This document shows positions 1 to 8,411 of a DNA stretch of 64,000 nt, piece after piece; position 1 is the first letter of the stretch, and every line of letters starts with the position of its first letter. This DNA is from Paracoccus sp. (in: a-proteobacteria) (GTDB taxonomy: Bacteria; Pseudomonadota; Alphaproteobacteria; Rhodobacterales; Rhodobacteraceae). A program made the translations under genes and the position numbers. The notes beneath the pieces are model-generated. The model was given only the letters and a program-made list of their open reading frames with translations, did no database searches and was not told the origin of the DNA. The stretch lies in NCBI RefSeq assembly GCF_030538695.1, contig NZ_JAUNTN010000009.1:1-64000 (forward strand), written 5' to 3'.

Positions 1-40
1 TTTCAGAATCATTGCTGAATTCAGCCCTAGCACCAAAACC

Positions 41-55
41 TTAACGACGGGTTAA
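41..55. promoter_or_regulatory. CtrA-like site TTAA-N7-TTAA
   Basis: The sequence TTAACGACGGGTTAA is an exact match to the full CtrA consensus TTAA-N7-TTAA. It overlaps the TAA stop codon of the RsmB-like gene, so it could only act on a gene to the left of the window. In an AT-poor genome such a match is less likely by chance, but the position is not a clear promoter. Confidence 0.3.
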
Positions 56-1215
56 CGCGCGCCCGGTTTTCGCTGCAAAACTGCCAGAAAAAAACCATCC
101 GAAGCGGTTAACGGGTTATAGTTCTGTATGAAGTCCGAACTAAAATCCGGGTTGCGCGACAAGAAGTCATTAACCTGATTCTGGTTCTCGGCCCGCAGAA
201 CAGAACAGGTCATATAAGCCAGAACCCCACCGGGCATGACATAATGCGACGCCTTATCCATGATCTCAGACTGAACACCAAGCAACTCATCCAGTCGCGA
301 CGGGGTCAGCCGCCACTTCCCATCCGGGTCACGCCGCCAGCTTCCCGACCCCGAACACGGCACATCCGCCACCACCAGATCAAACGCCCCCGCAACCTGA
401 CCCGGCCGAGCGATTTCCACCATCGTTCCAGCCCGGCGCGCGCGCTCCGGCAGGTCGCGCATCCGCCCGGCATCGGCATCATGCGCCACGACCCGCGCCA
501 GCCCGGCTTGCCGCGCAGCCAGCGCCAGCGCCTTACCGCCACCGCCCGCGCAATAATCCAGAACGCTGTCCCCCGGCCGCAACGGAACCGCCGCACAGGC
601 CAGTTGCGGCGAGAGATCCTGCAACTCGATCAGACCATCAAGATAAGCCCGGCTACGCTGAACAGATCTTGCACCTTCAAGCACTTGCAGCGCATCCGGC
701 AGCATATCGGAGGCCTGAACCGCAACCCCGTCCGCAGCTAAAATCGCCGGGGCTTCCGCTGGTGTCACCCGCGCCAGATTGACCCGCAGCCAGACCGGCG
801 CCCGCAGCCGCATTGCGGCTGAGATCGCATCAAAATCAGCACCAAGATCGGCCCGCATCCGGGGCAACAGCCAAGCCGGAATGTCGCTTGCTGCATCAGT
901 ATCCGGCTGGCGGCCTGCCAGATCCGGCAGCGGCAAGGCATGTCCCTGCCCATTGAACAGCGCCGCCACGTCGCGCCCCATCAGCCGGGCCAGCCCCAGC
1001 ATCAGGCCGCGTCCGCTCAACTCACCGCCCATTGCCGCGGCACTCGAGCGGCATCGCAAGGCGTCAAAGACCAGATCCCGCACCGCCGTACGATCACCTG
1101 ATCCCGCAAACCGGCTCGACCGCGACCAGCGCAGCAAGGCCGTTTCAGCCGCCTGCCCTGCCAGAATCTGATCCAGAACCTGCGCCGCCGCGGCGACCCT
1201 TGCACCAGGCGTCAT
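52..1215 (-). CDS. RsmB/NOP-family rRNA (cytosine-5) methyltransferase
   Basis: SAM-dependent RNA m5C methyltransferase of the NOL1/NOP2/Sun family, acting in the cytoplasm, probably on 16S rRNA. The 387-residue protein has an N-terminal NusB-like helical region (about 1-130) and a C-terminal Rossmann methyltransferase. Visible motifs are the SAM-binding loop DYCAGGGGKAL at 220-230, PCSGSGSWRRDP at 286-297 with Cys287, and TCS at 336-338 with Cys337; these two cysteines are the release and catalytic pair of the family. It is somewhat shorter than E. coli RsmB (about 430 residues), as is usual for the alphaproteobacterial form. ATG start at 1215. The exact target base is inferred from the family, not shown. 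Confidence 0.9.
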   Translation of the reverse strand: MTPGARVAAAAQVLDQILAGQAAETALLRWSRSSRFAGSGDRTAVRDLVFDALRCRSSAAAMGGELSGRGLMLGLARLMGRDVAALFNGQGHALPLPDLAGRQPDTDAASDIPAWLLPRMRADLGADFDAISAAMRLRAPVWLRVNLARVTPAEAPAILAADGVAVQASDMLPDALQVLEGARSVQRSRAYLDGLIELQDLSPQLACAAVPLRPGDSVLDYCAGGGGKALALAARQAGLARVVAHDADAGRMRDLPERARRAGTMVEIARPGQVAGAFDLVVADVPCSGSGSWRRDPDGKWRLTPSRLDELLGVQSEIMDKASHYVMPGGVLAYMTCSVLRAENQNQVNDFLSRNPDFSSDFIQNYNPLTASDGFFLAVLQRKPGAR

Positions 1216-1253
1216 GCTCCACCCCGCTGGAATATCGCGCTCATGCCCGCCTC

Positions 1254-1274
1254 ATCTTTTGTCCATAAATATCC
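1254..1274 (+). repeat. Intergenic 21-bp core element, TTTTGTC type, copy 1
   Basis: Reads ATCTTTTGTC then an AT-rich link into AATATCC. It matches three other copies in this window (21955-21975 minus, 22055-22075, 43215-43235). It lies just 3' of the endonuclease/phosphatase gene. Unlike the other copies it has no GC-rich hairpin after the core, so it may be a degenerate copy. Confidence 0.6.
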
Positions 1275-1296
1275 ATGTGACCTTGCAACTTTCCTG

Positions 1297-1986
1297 TCAG
1301 GCGAAGTCAAGGTCCAGCCAGATCGGCAAGTGATCGCTGGCCTTGCGGGCCAAGGCCGTCCCGCCCACCCCACCGCCGCGCACGACCAGCCCCATGGTGG
1401 CAATCCGGTCCAGCGCCGCCATCGGCAGGCTGGCGTGGAAACTGCGGCCCGGCGCATGAATCTCGAAACGCCGCGCCAGACGGCCCAGCCCCTCTTGCCG
1501 CGACCATTCGTTAAAATCTCCGGCCATGATCTGCGCCGCTTCAGGCGCATCTGCCGCGCGCCCCAGAAGCGCCGTCAGTTGCTCGCGCCGGTTGCGCCGC
1601 AGCAGACCGAGATGCGCCCCCGTCACCCGCAGCGCCCCGCCCGGCAGCAGCAACCGGGCCGCAAGGGCGCCGCGCGGCTCCAGCCCCGGCAGGTCGATGC
1701 CCTCAATCCGCTCGACAGAGATGCCGGGGCGGACCAGAATCGCATTACCATGCCAGCCGAGGCTTGGCCCCGCACCTGCCGGGCGCAAAGCCTCAAAGCC
1801 TGCGGCCTGAACCACATCCAGCGGCAAGGCCGAAGGGCGTGGTGGCAAACGACGGTCGGCCTCTTGCAAAATGGCGATATCCGGGCGCAGTTCGCGCACC
1901 ACCTCCAGCACCCGCTGCGGATCACGCCGCCAATCAGTGCCGATCGCCTTGCGGATGTTGTAACTGAGAAGCCGGAAACCCGTCAT
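1297..1986 (-). CDS. Endonuclease/exonuclease/phosphatase family protein
   Basis: A 229-residue metal-dependent hydrolase of the EEP (DNase I/APE1-like) superfamily; substrate unknown (DNA, RNA or a phospho-ester). The family hallmarks are present in order: LLSYNIR near the N terminus with the metal-binding Asn10, an ILQEADR segment with the metal-binding Glu, GDFNEWS in the middle and SDHLPIWLDL close to the C terminus with the catalytic Asp-His. I chose the start at MTGFRLLSYN, where homology to the family begins; an upstream in-frame start would add 15 residues of unrelated sequence. No signal peptide, so probably cytoplasmic. The small membrane protein upstream on the same strand may be cotranscribed. 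Confidence 0.82.
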   Translation of the reverse strand: MTGFRLLSYNIRKAIGTDWRRDPQRVLEVVRELRPDIAILQEADRRLPPRPSALPLDVVQAAGFEALRPAGAGPSLGWHGNAILVRPGISVERIEGIDLPGLEPRGALAARLLLPGGALRVTGAHLGLLRRNRREQLTALLGRAADAPEAAQIMAGDFNEWSRQEGLGRLARRFEIHAPGRSFHASLPMAALDRIATMGLVVRGGGVGGTALARKASDHLPIWLDLDFA

Positions 1987-2052
1987 TGCCTGCCACATCT
2001 GAACCCGGTGGCATCGTGGCGGATTGCCCAAGAAGGTGCAAGCCGCAGGGGG

Positions 2053-2310
2053 TCAGTTCAGCCGCAACCGTGACAGCAGCAGATCCGTCAGCACGCTGTT
2101 GAACCACAGGACCAGACCGACAAACAGCCAGGCCAGCACCATATAGCCCACATTGGTCATGCAATATTCCACACCGGCACCGCCTGTCAGAACCTGTGAC
2201 AGGCTGGCCAGCCAGCGCCCGGTTTGCAGCAATGCCGCCACGAGCCCAACCAGAAACAGCGCCAGACCCAAACCGCCGATCAGATATAGCCGCACGTTCA
2301 CCAGCCGCAT
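2053..2310 (-). CDS. Small two-helix membrane protein, function unknown
   Basis: An 85-residue hydrophobic protein with two clear membrane segments, one at about residues 8-28 (LYLIGGLGLALFLVGLVAAL) and one at about 52-72 (NVGYMVLAWLFVGLVLWF). A Gly-rich link joins them and the tail is basic. I recognise no named family. The start at MRLVNV is preceded by a GGGGACGG stretch; an in-frame start 19 residues upstream would add a non-membrane extension. It lies between a PhoR-type kinase and an EEP hydrolase on the same strand. Confidence 0.6.
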   Translation of the reverse strand: MRLVNVRLYLIGGLGLALFLVGLVAALLQTGRWLASLSQVLTGGAGVEYCMTNVGYMVLAWLFVGLVLWFNSVLTDLLLSRLRLN

Positions 2311-2424
2311 TGCCGTCCCCAAACTGAACTGAGATTCCAGAATGGCGAACTCAACCCAGGGGTGCAAGTTTAAACTAGCCGTTTAGATACAGAAAATCTG
2401 CGACAAGTTGCCGCTAGGTCAACA

Positions 2425-3522
2425 TTATCCGCGCTGATGCCGTTCAGGCAGAATAACACTGAAACGACTGCCTTTGCCCTTTTCGCTTTCGATCCGCAGC
2501 CGCCCGCGGTGGCGGTTCACGATATGCTTGACAATCGCCAACCCCAGCCCGGTGCCGCCCTTCTCGCGTGAGCGGTGATCGTCCACGCGATAGAACCGCT
2601 CGGTCAGGCGCGGCAGATGCAATGCGTCGATCCCCTCACCCTTATCCGTCACCACAACCGCCCATGCCGGGCCACGCAGTTGTGGATCATGGGGCAAATA
2701 CGTCATGGACAGGCCGACCTCGCCGCCAGAGCCGCCATATTTCATCGCATTTTCAATAAGATTATGAAAAACCTGCGTTAATTGATCAGAGTCCCCCGCC
2801 AGAACCACCGGCTGATCCACCCCTTCCAGCCGGATCACCACCCCCGCCGCCGTCGCCGCAGGTGTCAGCGTTGCCGCTGCCGCCCGCAACAGCGCGGCCA
2901 GATCCACCGGTTTTGACGGCCGGATGCGCTCATTCGATTCAACCCGCGTCAGCGACAAAAGGTCCGAGATCATCCGGCTCATCCGTCCGGCTTCGCTTTC
3001 CATGATGGCCAGAAACCGATCCCGAGCCGCCGCATCATTACGGGCCGCACCACGCAATGTTTCGATAAAGCCCATCAGCGCCGTCAGTGGAGTCCGCAGC
3101 TCATGGCTGACATTGGCGACGAAATCACGGCGCATCTGCTCGGCCTGCTCAATGCCGCTGGTGTCTTGCAACACCACCAGCGCGCCGGGCCGACCTCGGA
3201 TCGGGATTGGCGCGATACTGGCGTCACAGGCGCGGTCACGCCCCCTTGCGCTGATCGTCACCCGCAGCGCCACGCCGCCTTCGGGCGGATGCAGGCCCGA
3301 AGCCTGAAAAACCGGCGCCTCACCCTCGTTTGACAGCACCCATTCAATCGCGTGATTGATCTGCGGCGTGCGGATCACGGTGACAAAGGGCCGGTCGGTC
3401 AGGTCAGGCCCGAACATCGCCTCGGCCGCCGGATTGACCGCCAGCACACGACTGCGATGATCGACCGCAAGCGCCGGCAGCGGAAACCCGTTCAGCAGCA
3501 GTTCAGCGCGGCGCGGCTCCAT
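2425..3522 (-). CDS. phoR: PhoR-type sensor histidine kinase (soluble, PAS-containing)
   Basis: A 365-residue histidine kinase. The N-terminal region (about 10-120) is PAS-like. The HisKA domain carries the phospho-acceptor His140 in VSHELRTPLTALMGF. The catalytic ATPase domain has the N box NLIENAMKYG, the G1 box DKGEGI and the G2 box GGTGLGLAIVKHI. Domain order and sequence resemble the phosphate-limitation kinase PhoR, but there is no transmembrane segment. The ATG at 3522 is one base after the stop of the carbonic-anhydrase gene and has an AGGCAGG ribosome site; a TTG at 3531 is less well placed. Neither phoB nor pst genes are next to it, so the phosphate role is inferred from similarity. 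Confidence 0.75.
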   Translation of the reverse strand: MEPRRAELLLNGFPLPALAVDHRSRVLAVNPAAEAMFGPDLTDRPFVTVIRTPQINHAIEWVLSNEGEAPVFQASGLHPPEGGVALRVTISARGRDRACDASIAPIPIRGRPGALVVLQDTSGIEQAEQMRRDFVANVSHELRTPLTALMGFIETLRGAARNDAAARDRFLAIMESEAGRMSRMISDLLSLTRVESNERIRPSKPVDLAALLRAAAATLTPAATAAGVVIRLEGVDQPVVLAGDSDQLTQVFHNLIENAMKYGGSGGEVGLSMTYLPHDPQLRGPAWAVVVTDKGEGIDALHLPRLTERFYRVDDHRSREKGGTGLGLAIVKHIVNRHRGRLRIESEKGKGSRFSVILPERHQRG

Positions 3523-3523
3523 A

Positions 3524-4045
3524 TCAGCCAACCTGCCTCAGACCCTGACGAAAGCGGAGGGCGTTGGCACGATAGCGGGCGGCAGATTCCAGCAGCCCCT
3601 GCTGTGCAGCCTCGTCCAATTCGCGCACCACACGACCGGGAGCGCCCATCACCAGCGCACCGGGCGGAATCTCCTTACCCTCAGCTACCAATGCACCGGC
3701 ACCGATCAGCGCCCCCGCACCGATTTTCGCCCCGTTCAGAATGGTGGCCCCCATCCCAATCAGCGCCCCATCCCCGATTTCGCAGCCATGCAACATCGCC
3801 CGATGCCCCACGGTCACATTCGTACCGATCCGCAGCGGGAAACCGGGGTCGGTATGCAGACAACACAAGTCCTGAACATTGCTGCAGCGCCCGAGGCGGA
3901 TTTCTTCGTTATCGCCCCGCAGCACCGCCCCGAACCAGACCGAGGCCCCCGCCTCCAGCACCACACGCCCCATCAGTTGCGCATCCGGCGCAACCCAGGC
4001 ATCAGCGGCCAGTTCCGGGGCGATCCCGTCCAATTCCCAAATCAT
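3524..4045 (-). CDS. Gamma-carbonic anhydrase family protein
   Basis: A 173-residue left-handed beta-helix (hexapeptide repeat) protein of the gamma-carbonic anhydrase/YrdA/PaaY family. The three metal-binding histidines are present as His64, His81 and His86, with the family spacing. A run of hexapeptide repeats follows ([19 protein letters not shown] and on), ending with [15 protein letters not shown]. Such proteins form trimers in the cytoplasm; some hydrate CO2, while others have no measured activity. The gene overlaps gmk upstream by 4 bases (ATGA) and touches the kinase gene downstream, so gmk, this gene and phoR look like one transcription unit. Confidence 0.87.
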   Translation of the reverse strand: MIWELDGIAPELAADAWVAPDAQLMGRVVLEAGASVWFGAVLRGDNEEIRLGRCSNVQDLCCLHTDPGFPLRIGTNVTVGHRAMLHGCEIGDGALIGMGATILNGAKIGAGALIGAGALVAEGKEIPPGALVMGAPGRVVRELDEAAQQGLLESAARYRANALRFRQGLRQVG

Positions 4046-4686
4046 GCGTTTTCCTCCATCAGCCCTTTGACAAAGGGGCCAAGCCCCCGCTGCCGGTCCC
4101 GCCGCAAACGCTCGGCGGTCAGGATCTGGCGCAGCGCCGCCTCGGTCGTATCCAGATCGTCATTCACCAGCACATAATCATATTCGGCCCAATGGCTGAT
4201 TTCGTCACGCGACTTCGCCATCCGGCCCGCGATCACCTCGTCACTGTCCTGCGCCCGGCTGCGCAAGCGGCGCTCCAGTTCAGTCAGCGAAGGCGGCAGG
4301 ATAAAGACCGACACCACATGCGACCCCAGCGCCGAAGCCCGGATCTGCTGTCCCCCCTGCCAGTCCACATCGAACAGCGTGTCCCGCCCGACTTGCATCG
4401 CGGCCTCGACCGGAGCGCGGGGGCTGCCATAAAAATTGCCGAAAACCTCAGCATATTCCAGCATTCCGCCCTGATCGACCATGGCACGAAAATCGGGAAT
4501 CGTGGTGAAATGATAATGCTGGCCGTCCACCTCACCGACCCGCGGGGCGCGGGTCGTGGCCGAAACCGAAAAGCGCAACGTCTGGTCCCAGTCCATCAGC
4601 CGTCGGGCCAGCGTCGATTTCCCAGCCCCCGAAGGCGAGGACAGGATAATCAGAAGCCCCGTGCGTTCCAGCCCAGCCTGCACCAT
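4042..4686 (-). CDS. gmk: Guanylate kinase
   Basis: Converts GMP plus ATP to GDP plus ADP, an essential step in guanine nucleotide synthesis. The 214-residue protein has the Walker A loop SPSGAGKST at about 17-25 and the GMP-binding region with [17 protein letters not shown], followed by the ANNY-like segment [18 protein letters not shown]. Length is normal for the family. It is the first gene of a minus-strand unit with the carbonic-anhydrase and kinase genes and is divergent from the PAS_5 gene; the 244-base gap between them should hold both promoters. Confidence 0.95.
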   Translation of the reverse strand: MVQAGLERTGLLIILSSPSGAGKSTLARRLMDWDQTLRFSVSATTRAPRVGEVDGQHYHFTTIPDFRAMVDQGGMLEYAEVFGNFYGSPRAPVEAAMQVGRDTLFDVDWQGGQQIRASALGSHVVSVFILPPSLTELERRLRSRAQDSDEVIAGRMAKSRDEISHWAEYDYVLVNDDLDTTEAALRQILTAERLRRDRQRGLGPFVKGLMEENA

Positions 4687-4930
4687 AATTTATCCTTCCC
4701 TGCCAAACCGATACTGCCCCTGAATGGCGCAGCCAGCCGGGCGCGGTCAAGCCCCGCTGGCGGCCACCCGGTCCCACCGATGCACAGCAGGCTTTAACCA
4801 ACAGGAAAGAAACAAACGGACAAGTCCAGAGGTTTTCCGCTATGCTGCACTTGCAACAGGCGCTTTTTCCGGCGCTGATACGGTTTTAACAGGCAGACAA
4901 AAGGACGCTGCAACAGGGCGGCACGAACAG

Positions 4931-5692
4931 ATGACAGATGACGAAAGCGGCGCTCGCCCCCCATCCGGCAAGGACTCGACTGCCGAACCGGGCCATATCC
5001 TGCATCTGGCCGATTTCGATCAGGCCAATCCGGCCCGGATTTGCGCCGGGGTGCGGGCTTATTGGGAGGGTCTGCGCAAAGGTCGCGCCATCCCCGATCG
5101 CACCGATGTTCAGCCCGCCGGGATTCGCGGGGCGCTGGATCACGCCTTTATCCTTGAGCGCATCGCCCCCGGAGCCGCCCGCTTTCGTCTGGCCGGACGG
5201 CATCTGGTCGATCTGATGGGCATGGAGGTGCGCGGAATGCCGCTTTGCGCCCTGCTGAACCCCTCCGCACGCGGACGCCTCTCGGATGTGCTGGAAAGCA
5301 TGTTCAAGGCGCCGCAAATCATTTCCCTAACGCTGACCGCCCCGGCGGATTACGCCCGCCCCGCGCTAAACGGGCAAATGCTGCTGCTGCCGCTGCGCTC
5401 GGATCTCGGGGATGTGACACGGGCGCTTGGCTGCCTCGTGACCGAAGGCCAGATCGGCCGCGCCCCGCGCCGCTTTGACATTGCCGCAGAACAGATCACC
5501 CCGCTGATTCCCGGTGCGCAGGTTATGGCTCCGACGCCCTCTTTCGCCCGCGGGTTTGACGAAGCCGCAACCCCGTGGCAGCCTGCCATGACGCAACCCG
5601 ATGCCAATTTGTCTCGCCCGGCAGCCCCCTTGCCCAACGACGCCACCCCGGAGGAGCGCCGCGCCCGTTTTCGTATCATCTCAAGCGACTGA
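4931..5692 (+). CDS. PAS domain (PAS_5 family) protein
   Basis: A 253-residue soluble protein matching the alphaproteobacterial PAS_5 (DUF1388-like) family. The core at about 30-160 includes the conserved start YWEGLRKGRAIPDRTDVQP, a DHAFILERIAPGAARFRLAG strand pair, and LLPLRSDLGDVTRALGCLVT. There is no output domain after it, only a proline- and alanine-rich tail of about 90 residues. Caulobacter MopJ and similar proteins belong to this fold group, but a link to cell polarity here is only inference. I chose the ATG at 4931 because the PAS homology begins soon after; the frame stays open for 69 codons upstream. Confidence 0.72.
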   Translation: MTDDESGARPPSGKDSTAEPGHILHLADFDQANPARICAGVRAYWEGLRKGRAIPDRTDVQPAGIRGALDHAFILERIAPGAARFRLAGRHLVDLMGMEVRGMPLCALLNPSARGRLSDVLESMFKAPQIISLTLTAPADYARPALNGQMLLLPLRSDLGDVTRALGCLVTEGQIGRAPRRFDIAAEQITPLIPGAQVMAPTPSFARGFDEAATPWQPAMTQPDANLSRPAAPLPNDATPEERRARFRIISSD

Positions 5693-5809
5693 TCCGATGG
5701 CGCTGTCCGGCCCCTTCACCCTTTACAGACACGTCCCGAAGCAAACCCGTCCTTGATGACAGTGCGTCATTATTTCGCTTCAAGACAAGCAGGCAGCACA
5801 AACCGCCCG

Positions 5810-5874
5810 AAAACGCATAAAACAAAGGTCAGCTATCACTCCCAAAACGCATAAAACAAAGGTCAGCTATCACT
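5810..5874. repeat. Perfect 31-bp tandem direct repeat, two copies
   Basis: A 31-base unit beginning AAAACGCATA and ending GCTATCACT occurs at 5810-5840 and again at 5844-5874. The copies are identical and separated by CCC, giving a 34-base period. The repeat lies in the gap between the convergent PAS_5 and gshB genes, which holds nothing else I can name. Two copies with a 3-base spacer do not make a CRISPR array; a recent duplication or a pair of protein-binding sites is possible. Confidence 0.9.
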
Positions 5875-5963
5875 TTGCCAAACCACAACCGCAAAGTTCA
5901 TATCTGGTTCAGCATGTCTTACTTCCCTCCAGCGCTCAGCGGTTTCGAACCGCCTCAACCGGC

Positions 5964-6923
5964 TCAGCAGTGCGCATAGCCCTCCTGCCAGCGCCGCTCA
6001 ACGGCTTCCCAAATCAAGGCCGCAGCATTGGTCCCGTCAAAGCGCTCCAATTCCTGAATCCCCGTTGGAGAGGTCACGTTGATTTCCGTCAGCCAGTCGC
6101 CAATCACGTCGATTCCGGTGAAAAGCAGCCCCTTTTCACGCAAGACAGGACCAAGACGCGCGCAAATCTCGTGCTCGCGCGCAGTCAGAGCGACCTTTTC
6201 GGCCCGCCCCCCCACATGCATATTAGACCGCGCCTCACCTGCCGCAGGAACCCGGTTGATTGCCCCGACGGGTTCGCCATCCACAAGAATGATCCGCTTG
6301 TCTCCATTGCGGACTTCCGGCAGGTATTTTTGCGCGATGACCGGCTCGCGGTTGATCCCCGCAAACAGCTCCAGCAGCGAGGCCAGATTGGCGTCGCCTT
6401 CACGCAGCGCAAACACCCCGGCACCGCCATTGCCGTAAAGCGGTTTCAAGATAATATCCCCGTGCTTCTCACGAAACGCCCGGATCGCAGAGGCGTCACG
6501 CGCGATCATGGTCGGCGGCGTCAGGTCGGGGAAGTCCAGCACCATCAGCTTTTCCGGGCAATTGCGCACCCAGAACGGATCATTGACGACCAACACCGTC
6601 TCTTTCAGTCGGTCCAGCAGATGCGTCGAGGTAATATAGGCCATATCGAAAGGCGGATCCTGCCGCAGCCAGATCACATCGAAATCAGCCAGATCAACGT
6701 CCTGCCATTCGCTAAAACTGACGTGATCCCCCTCTTTCTGGCGCAGCGTCACCGAACGCCCATAGGCCCGCACCTGCCCTTCGTCATACCGCAGTCTGTC
6801 AACGGTATATTGGAACAGATCATGCCCACGAAGCTGCGCTTCCATCCCCAGTCGGAAGGTGCTGTCACCCGTGATCGCAACCGATTCGATCGGGTCCATC
6901 TGCAATGCAACTTTCAGGCCCAT
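5964..6923 (-). CDS. gshB: Glutathione synthase
   Basis: ATP-dependent joining of gamma-glutamylcysteine and glycine, the second step of glutathione synthesis, in the cytoplasm. The 319-residue protein has the N-terminal domain typical of prokaryotic GshB ([18 protein letters not shown]) and an ATP-grasp domain with [16 protein letters not shown], the [20 protein letters not shown] segment and [15 protein letters not shown] at the C terminus. The chosen ATG at 6923 has AAAGGGAA just upstream; an in-frame start 7 codons earlier is less likely. It follows yraN on the same strand after about 70 bases. Confidence 0.95.
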   Translation of the reverse strand: MGLKVALQMDPIESVAITGDSTFRLGMEAQLRGHDLFQYTVDRLRYDEGQVRAYGRSVTLRQKEGDHVSFSEWQDVDLADFDVIWLRQDPPFDMAYITSTHLLDRLKETVLVVNDPFWVRNCPEKLMVLDFPDLTPPTMIARDASAIRAFREKHGDIILKPLYGNGGAGVFALREGDANLASLLELFAGINREPVIAQKYLPEVRNGDKRIILVDGEPVGAINRVPAAGEARSNMHVGGRAEKVALTAREHEICARLGPVLREKGLLFTGIDVIGDWLTEINVTSPTGIQELERFDGTNAAALIWEAVERRWQEGYAHC

Positions 6924-6994
6924 GACATTCCCTTTCGCGGACAAAATAATGCCCCGTTGTCACGCGAAGCCAAACGGCTTGCAAGCACATAGGT

Positions 6995-7378
6995 TCAATG
7001 CTCGCCAAAGGCATTGGGAATCATCTCGATCCGGCCGAAATCATCGACCAGCGCCACATCGAAGCGCATCGGGGTCAGCATTCCGGTCGGCAAGCTGTCA
7101 CAATATTCGCAAGCCGCCATGCAGATACGATCCATTTGCCGTCGATTCAGGCGCCATGCCGCAAGATCGGTCGTCGCGGCTTTCTTCACCTCGACAAAGA
7201 CGGTTTCTTCACCATCCTGCACGATCAGGTCGATTTCACCGCCCCGTCCGCGCCAGCGTTCCGCCAGAACCTGCGCCCCACCAATCTGATAATGCTCCGC
7301 GACCGAATGTTCGGCCATCATTCCTGACGCATAGGCCAATGCCCCGCGCTGGCTGCGTAACGACCTGACCTGCATCAT
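6995..7378 (-). CDS. YraN family (UPF0102) putative endonuclease-like protein
   Basis: A 127-residue protein of the YraN family, which has a restriction-endonuclease-like fold but no settled function. Diagnostic elements are GGEIDLIVQDGEETVFVEVK (the Asp and Glu-x-Lys of the nuclease-like core) and the following helix LNRRQMDRICMAA. The start overlaps the stop of rsmI by 4 bases (two consecutive ATG codons are available), so translation is probably coupled. The rsmI/yraN pairing beside an LpoA-like gene is a conserved neighbourhood in proteobacteria. Confidence 0.87.
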   Translation of the reverse strand: MMQVRSLRSQRGALAYASGMMAEHSVAEHYQIGGAQVLAERWRGRGGEIDLIVQDGEETVFVEVKKAATTDLAAWRLNRRQMDRICMAACEYCDSLPTGMLTPMRFDVALVDDFGRIEMIPNAFGEH

Positions 7379-8307
7379 TCTTCCTTTCCCAATTCCAAAG
7401 CGCGGGTATAAACCTCACGCCGTTTCATCCCCAGCCGGGCTGCGACCTCATCGCTGGCATCGCGCAGCGACAAACGCGCCAAAGCATCACGCAGCAGAGC
7501 ATCAACATCCGCAGCAACAGGCACATCATCGGGAGCCGCACCGACCAGCAGCACGATTTCCCCTTTTGGCCCGTCATCAGGCAATTTTGCCCGGATATCT
7601 GCGGCTGTTCCCCGCATCACTTCCTCGAATCGCTTGGTCAATTCTCTACACAGCACCATCTCACGTTCTGGTATTGTTTCACAGAAAATCTCTAATGTTT
7701 GGTTAATCCGCCTGGGACTTTCAAAAATAATTGCCGTCGCCTTGTGGCTGGTCCAGTCTTGCAGCCAGCGGCGGCGGGCGGATTTGGCGACTGGCGGGAA
7801 ACCGGCGAACAAGAACTTGTCGCTTGGCAGGCCGGAAACCGTCAGCGCCGCCAAGGCCGCTGAGGCCCCTGGCACAGCATGGACCCGATAGCCCGCCGCC
7901 AAGGCTTCCCGTCCCAGTCTGAAGCCCGGATCGGCCACCAGCGGCGTTCCGGCATCTGAGGCATAAGCCACGCTGCAACCTTCAGCCAAAGCGGCCAGCA
8001 ACTCCGGCCCGGCCTTGGCTTCGTTATGATCGTGATAGGCGACAATCCGCCGTCCGCGCAAAGGAACGCCTTGAATATCAAGCAGATGTCGCATCCTGCG
8101 CGTGTCCTCGGCCGCCAGAATATCGGCAGAGTTGAGGACATCCAACGCCCGCAAGGTAATATCCCGCGCGGTGCCGATCGGTGTTGCGAGCATGTAAACG
8201 CCAGCTTCCAAAGGCTCGGCGCGGATTTTGGCGGGCAGTTCGCGCGGCGGATTGGATCCCGGCGCACGATCCGGCCCGGTGTTATGAAAACGCTGATCGG
8301 ATGGCAT
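7375..8307 (-). CDS. rsmI: 16S rRNA (cytidine1402-2'-O)-methyltransferase
   Basis: Methylates the ribose of C1402 in the 16S rRNA decoding centre using SAM. The 310-residue protein has the tetrapyrrole-methylase fold: GVYMLATPIGTARDITLRAL near the N terminus (SAM site), AAEDTRR, YHDHNEA, SDAGTPLVADPGFRL and GASAALAALTVSGLP in the usual order. An AAAGGAG ribosome site precedes the ATG at 8307. It is divergent from the LpoA-like gene across 104 bases, as in enterobacteria. Confidence 0.94.
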   Translation of the reverse strand: MPSDQRFHNTGPDRAPGSNPPRELPAKIRAEPLEAGVYMLATPIGTARDITLRALDVLNSADILAAEDTRRMRHLLDIQGVPLRGRRIVAYHDHNEAKAGPELLAALAEGCSVAYASDAGTPLVADPGFRLGREALAAGYRVHAVPGASAALAALTVSGLPSDKFLFAGFPPVAKSARRRWLQDWTSHKATAIIFESPRRINQTLEIFCETIPEREMVLCRELTKRFEEVMRGTAADIRAKLPDDGPKGEIVLLVGAAPDDVPVAADVDALLRDALARLSLRDASDEVAARLGMKRREVYTRALELGKEE

Positions 8308-8411
8308 GGGCGGCTCCTTTCGCTGACGGCTGGTCGCGTTGCCTTACGCGCGTTCTGGCAATATCCTGCCTGCGTCAAGTTGTTTCACCCCTCACATCAG
8401 GGAATCACCCC

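Noticed and set aside
3352..4797. 481-codon plus-strand open frame opposite gmk, the carbonic anhydrase and the kinase start
   Set aside because: Antisense to three recognised genes; His/Pro/Arg-rich shadow with no domain.
5810..5874. CRISPR-like array
   Set aside because: Only two repeat units with a 3-base spacer and no cas genes; treated as a tandem repeat.
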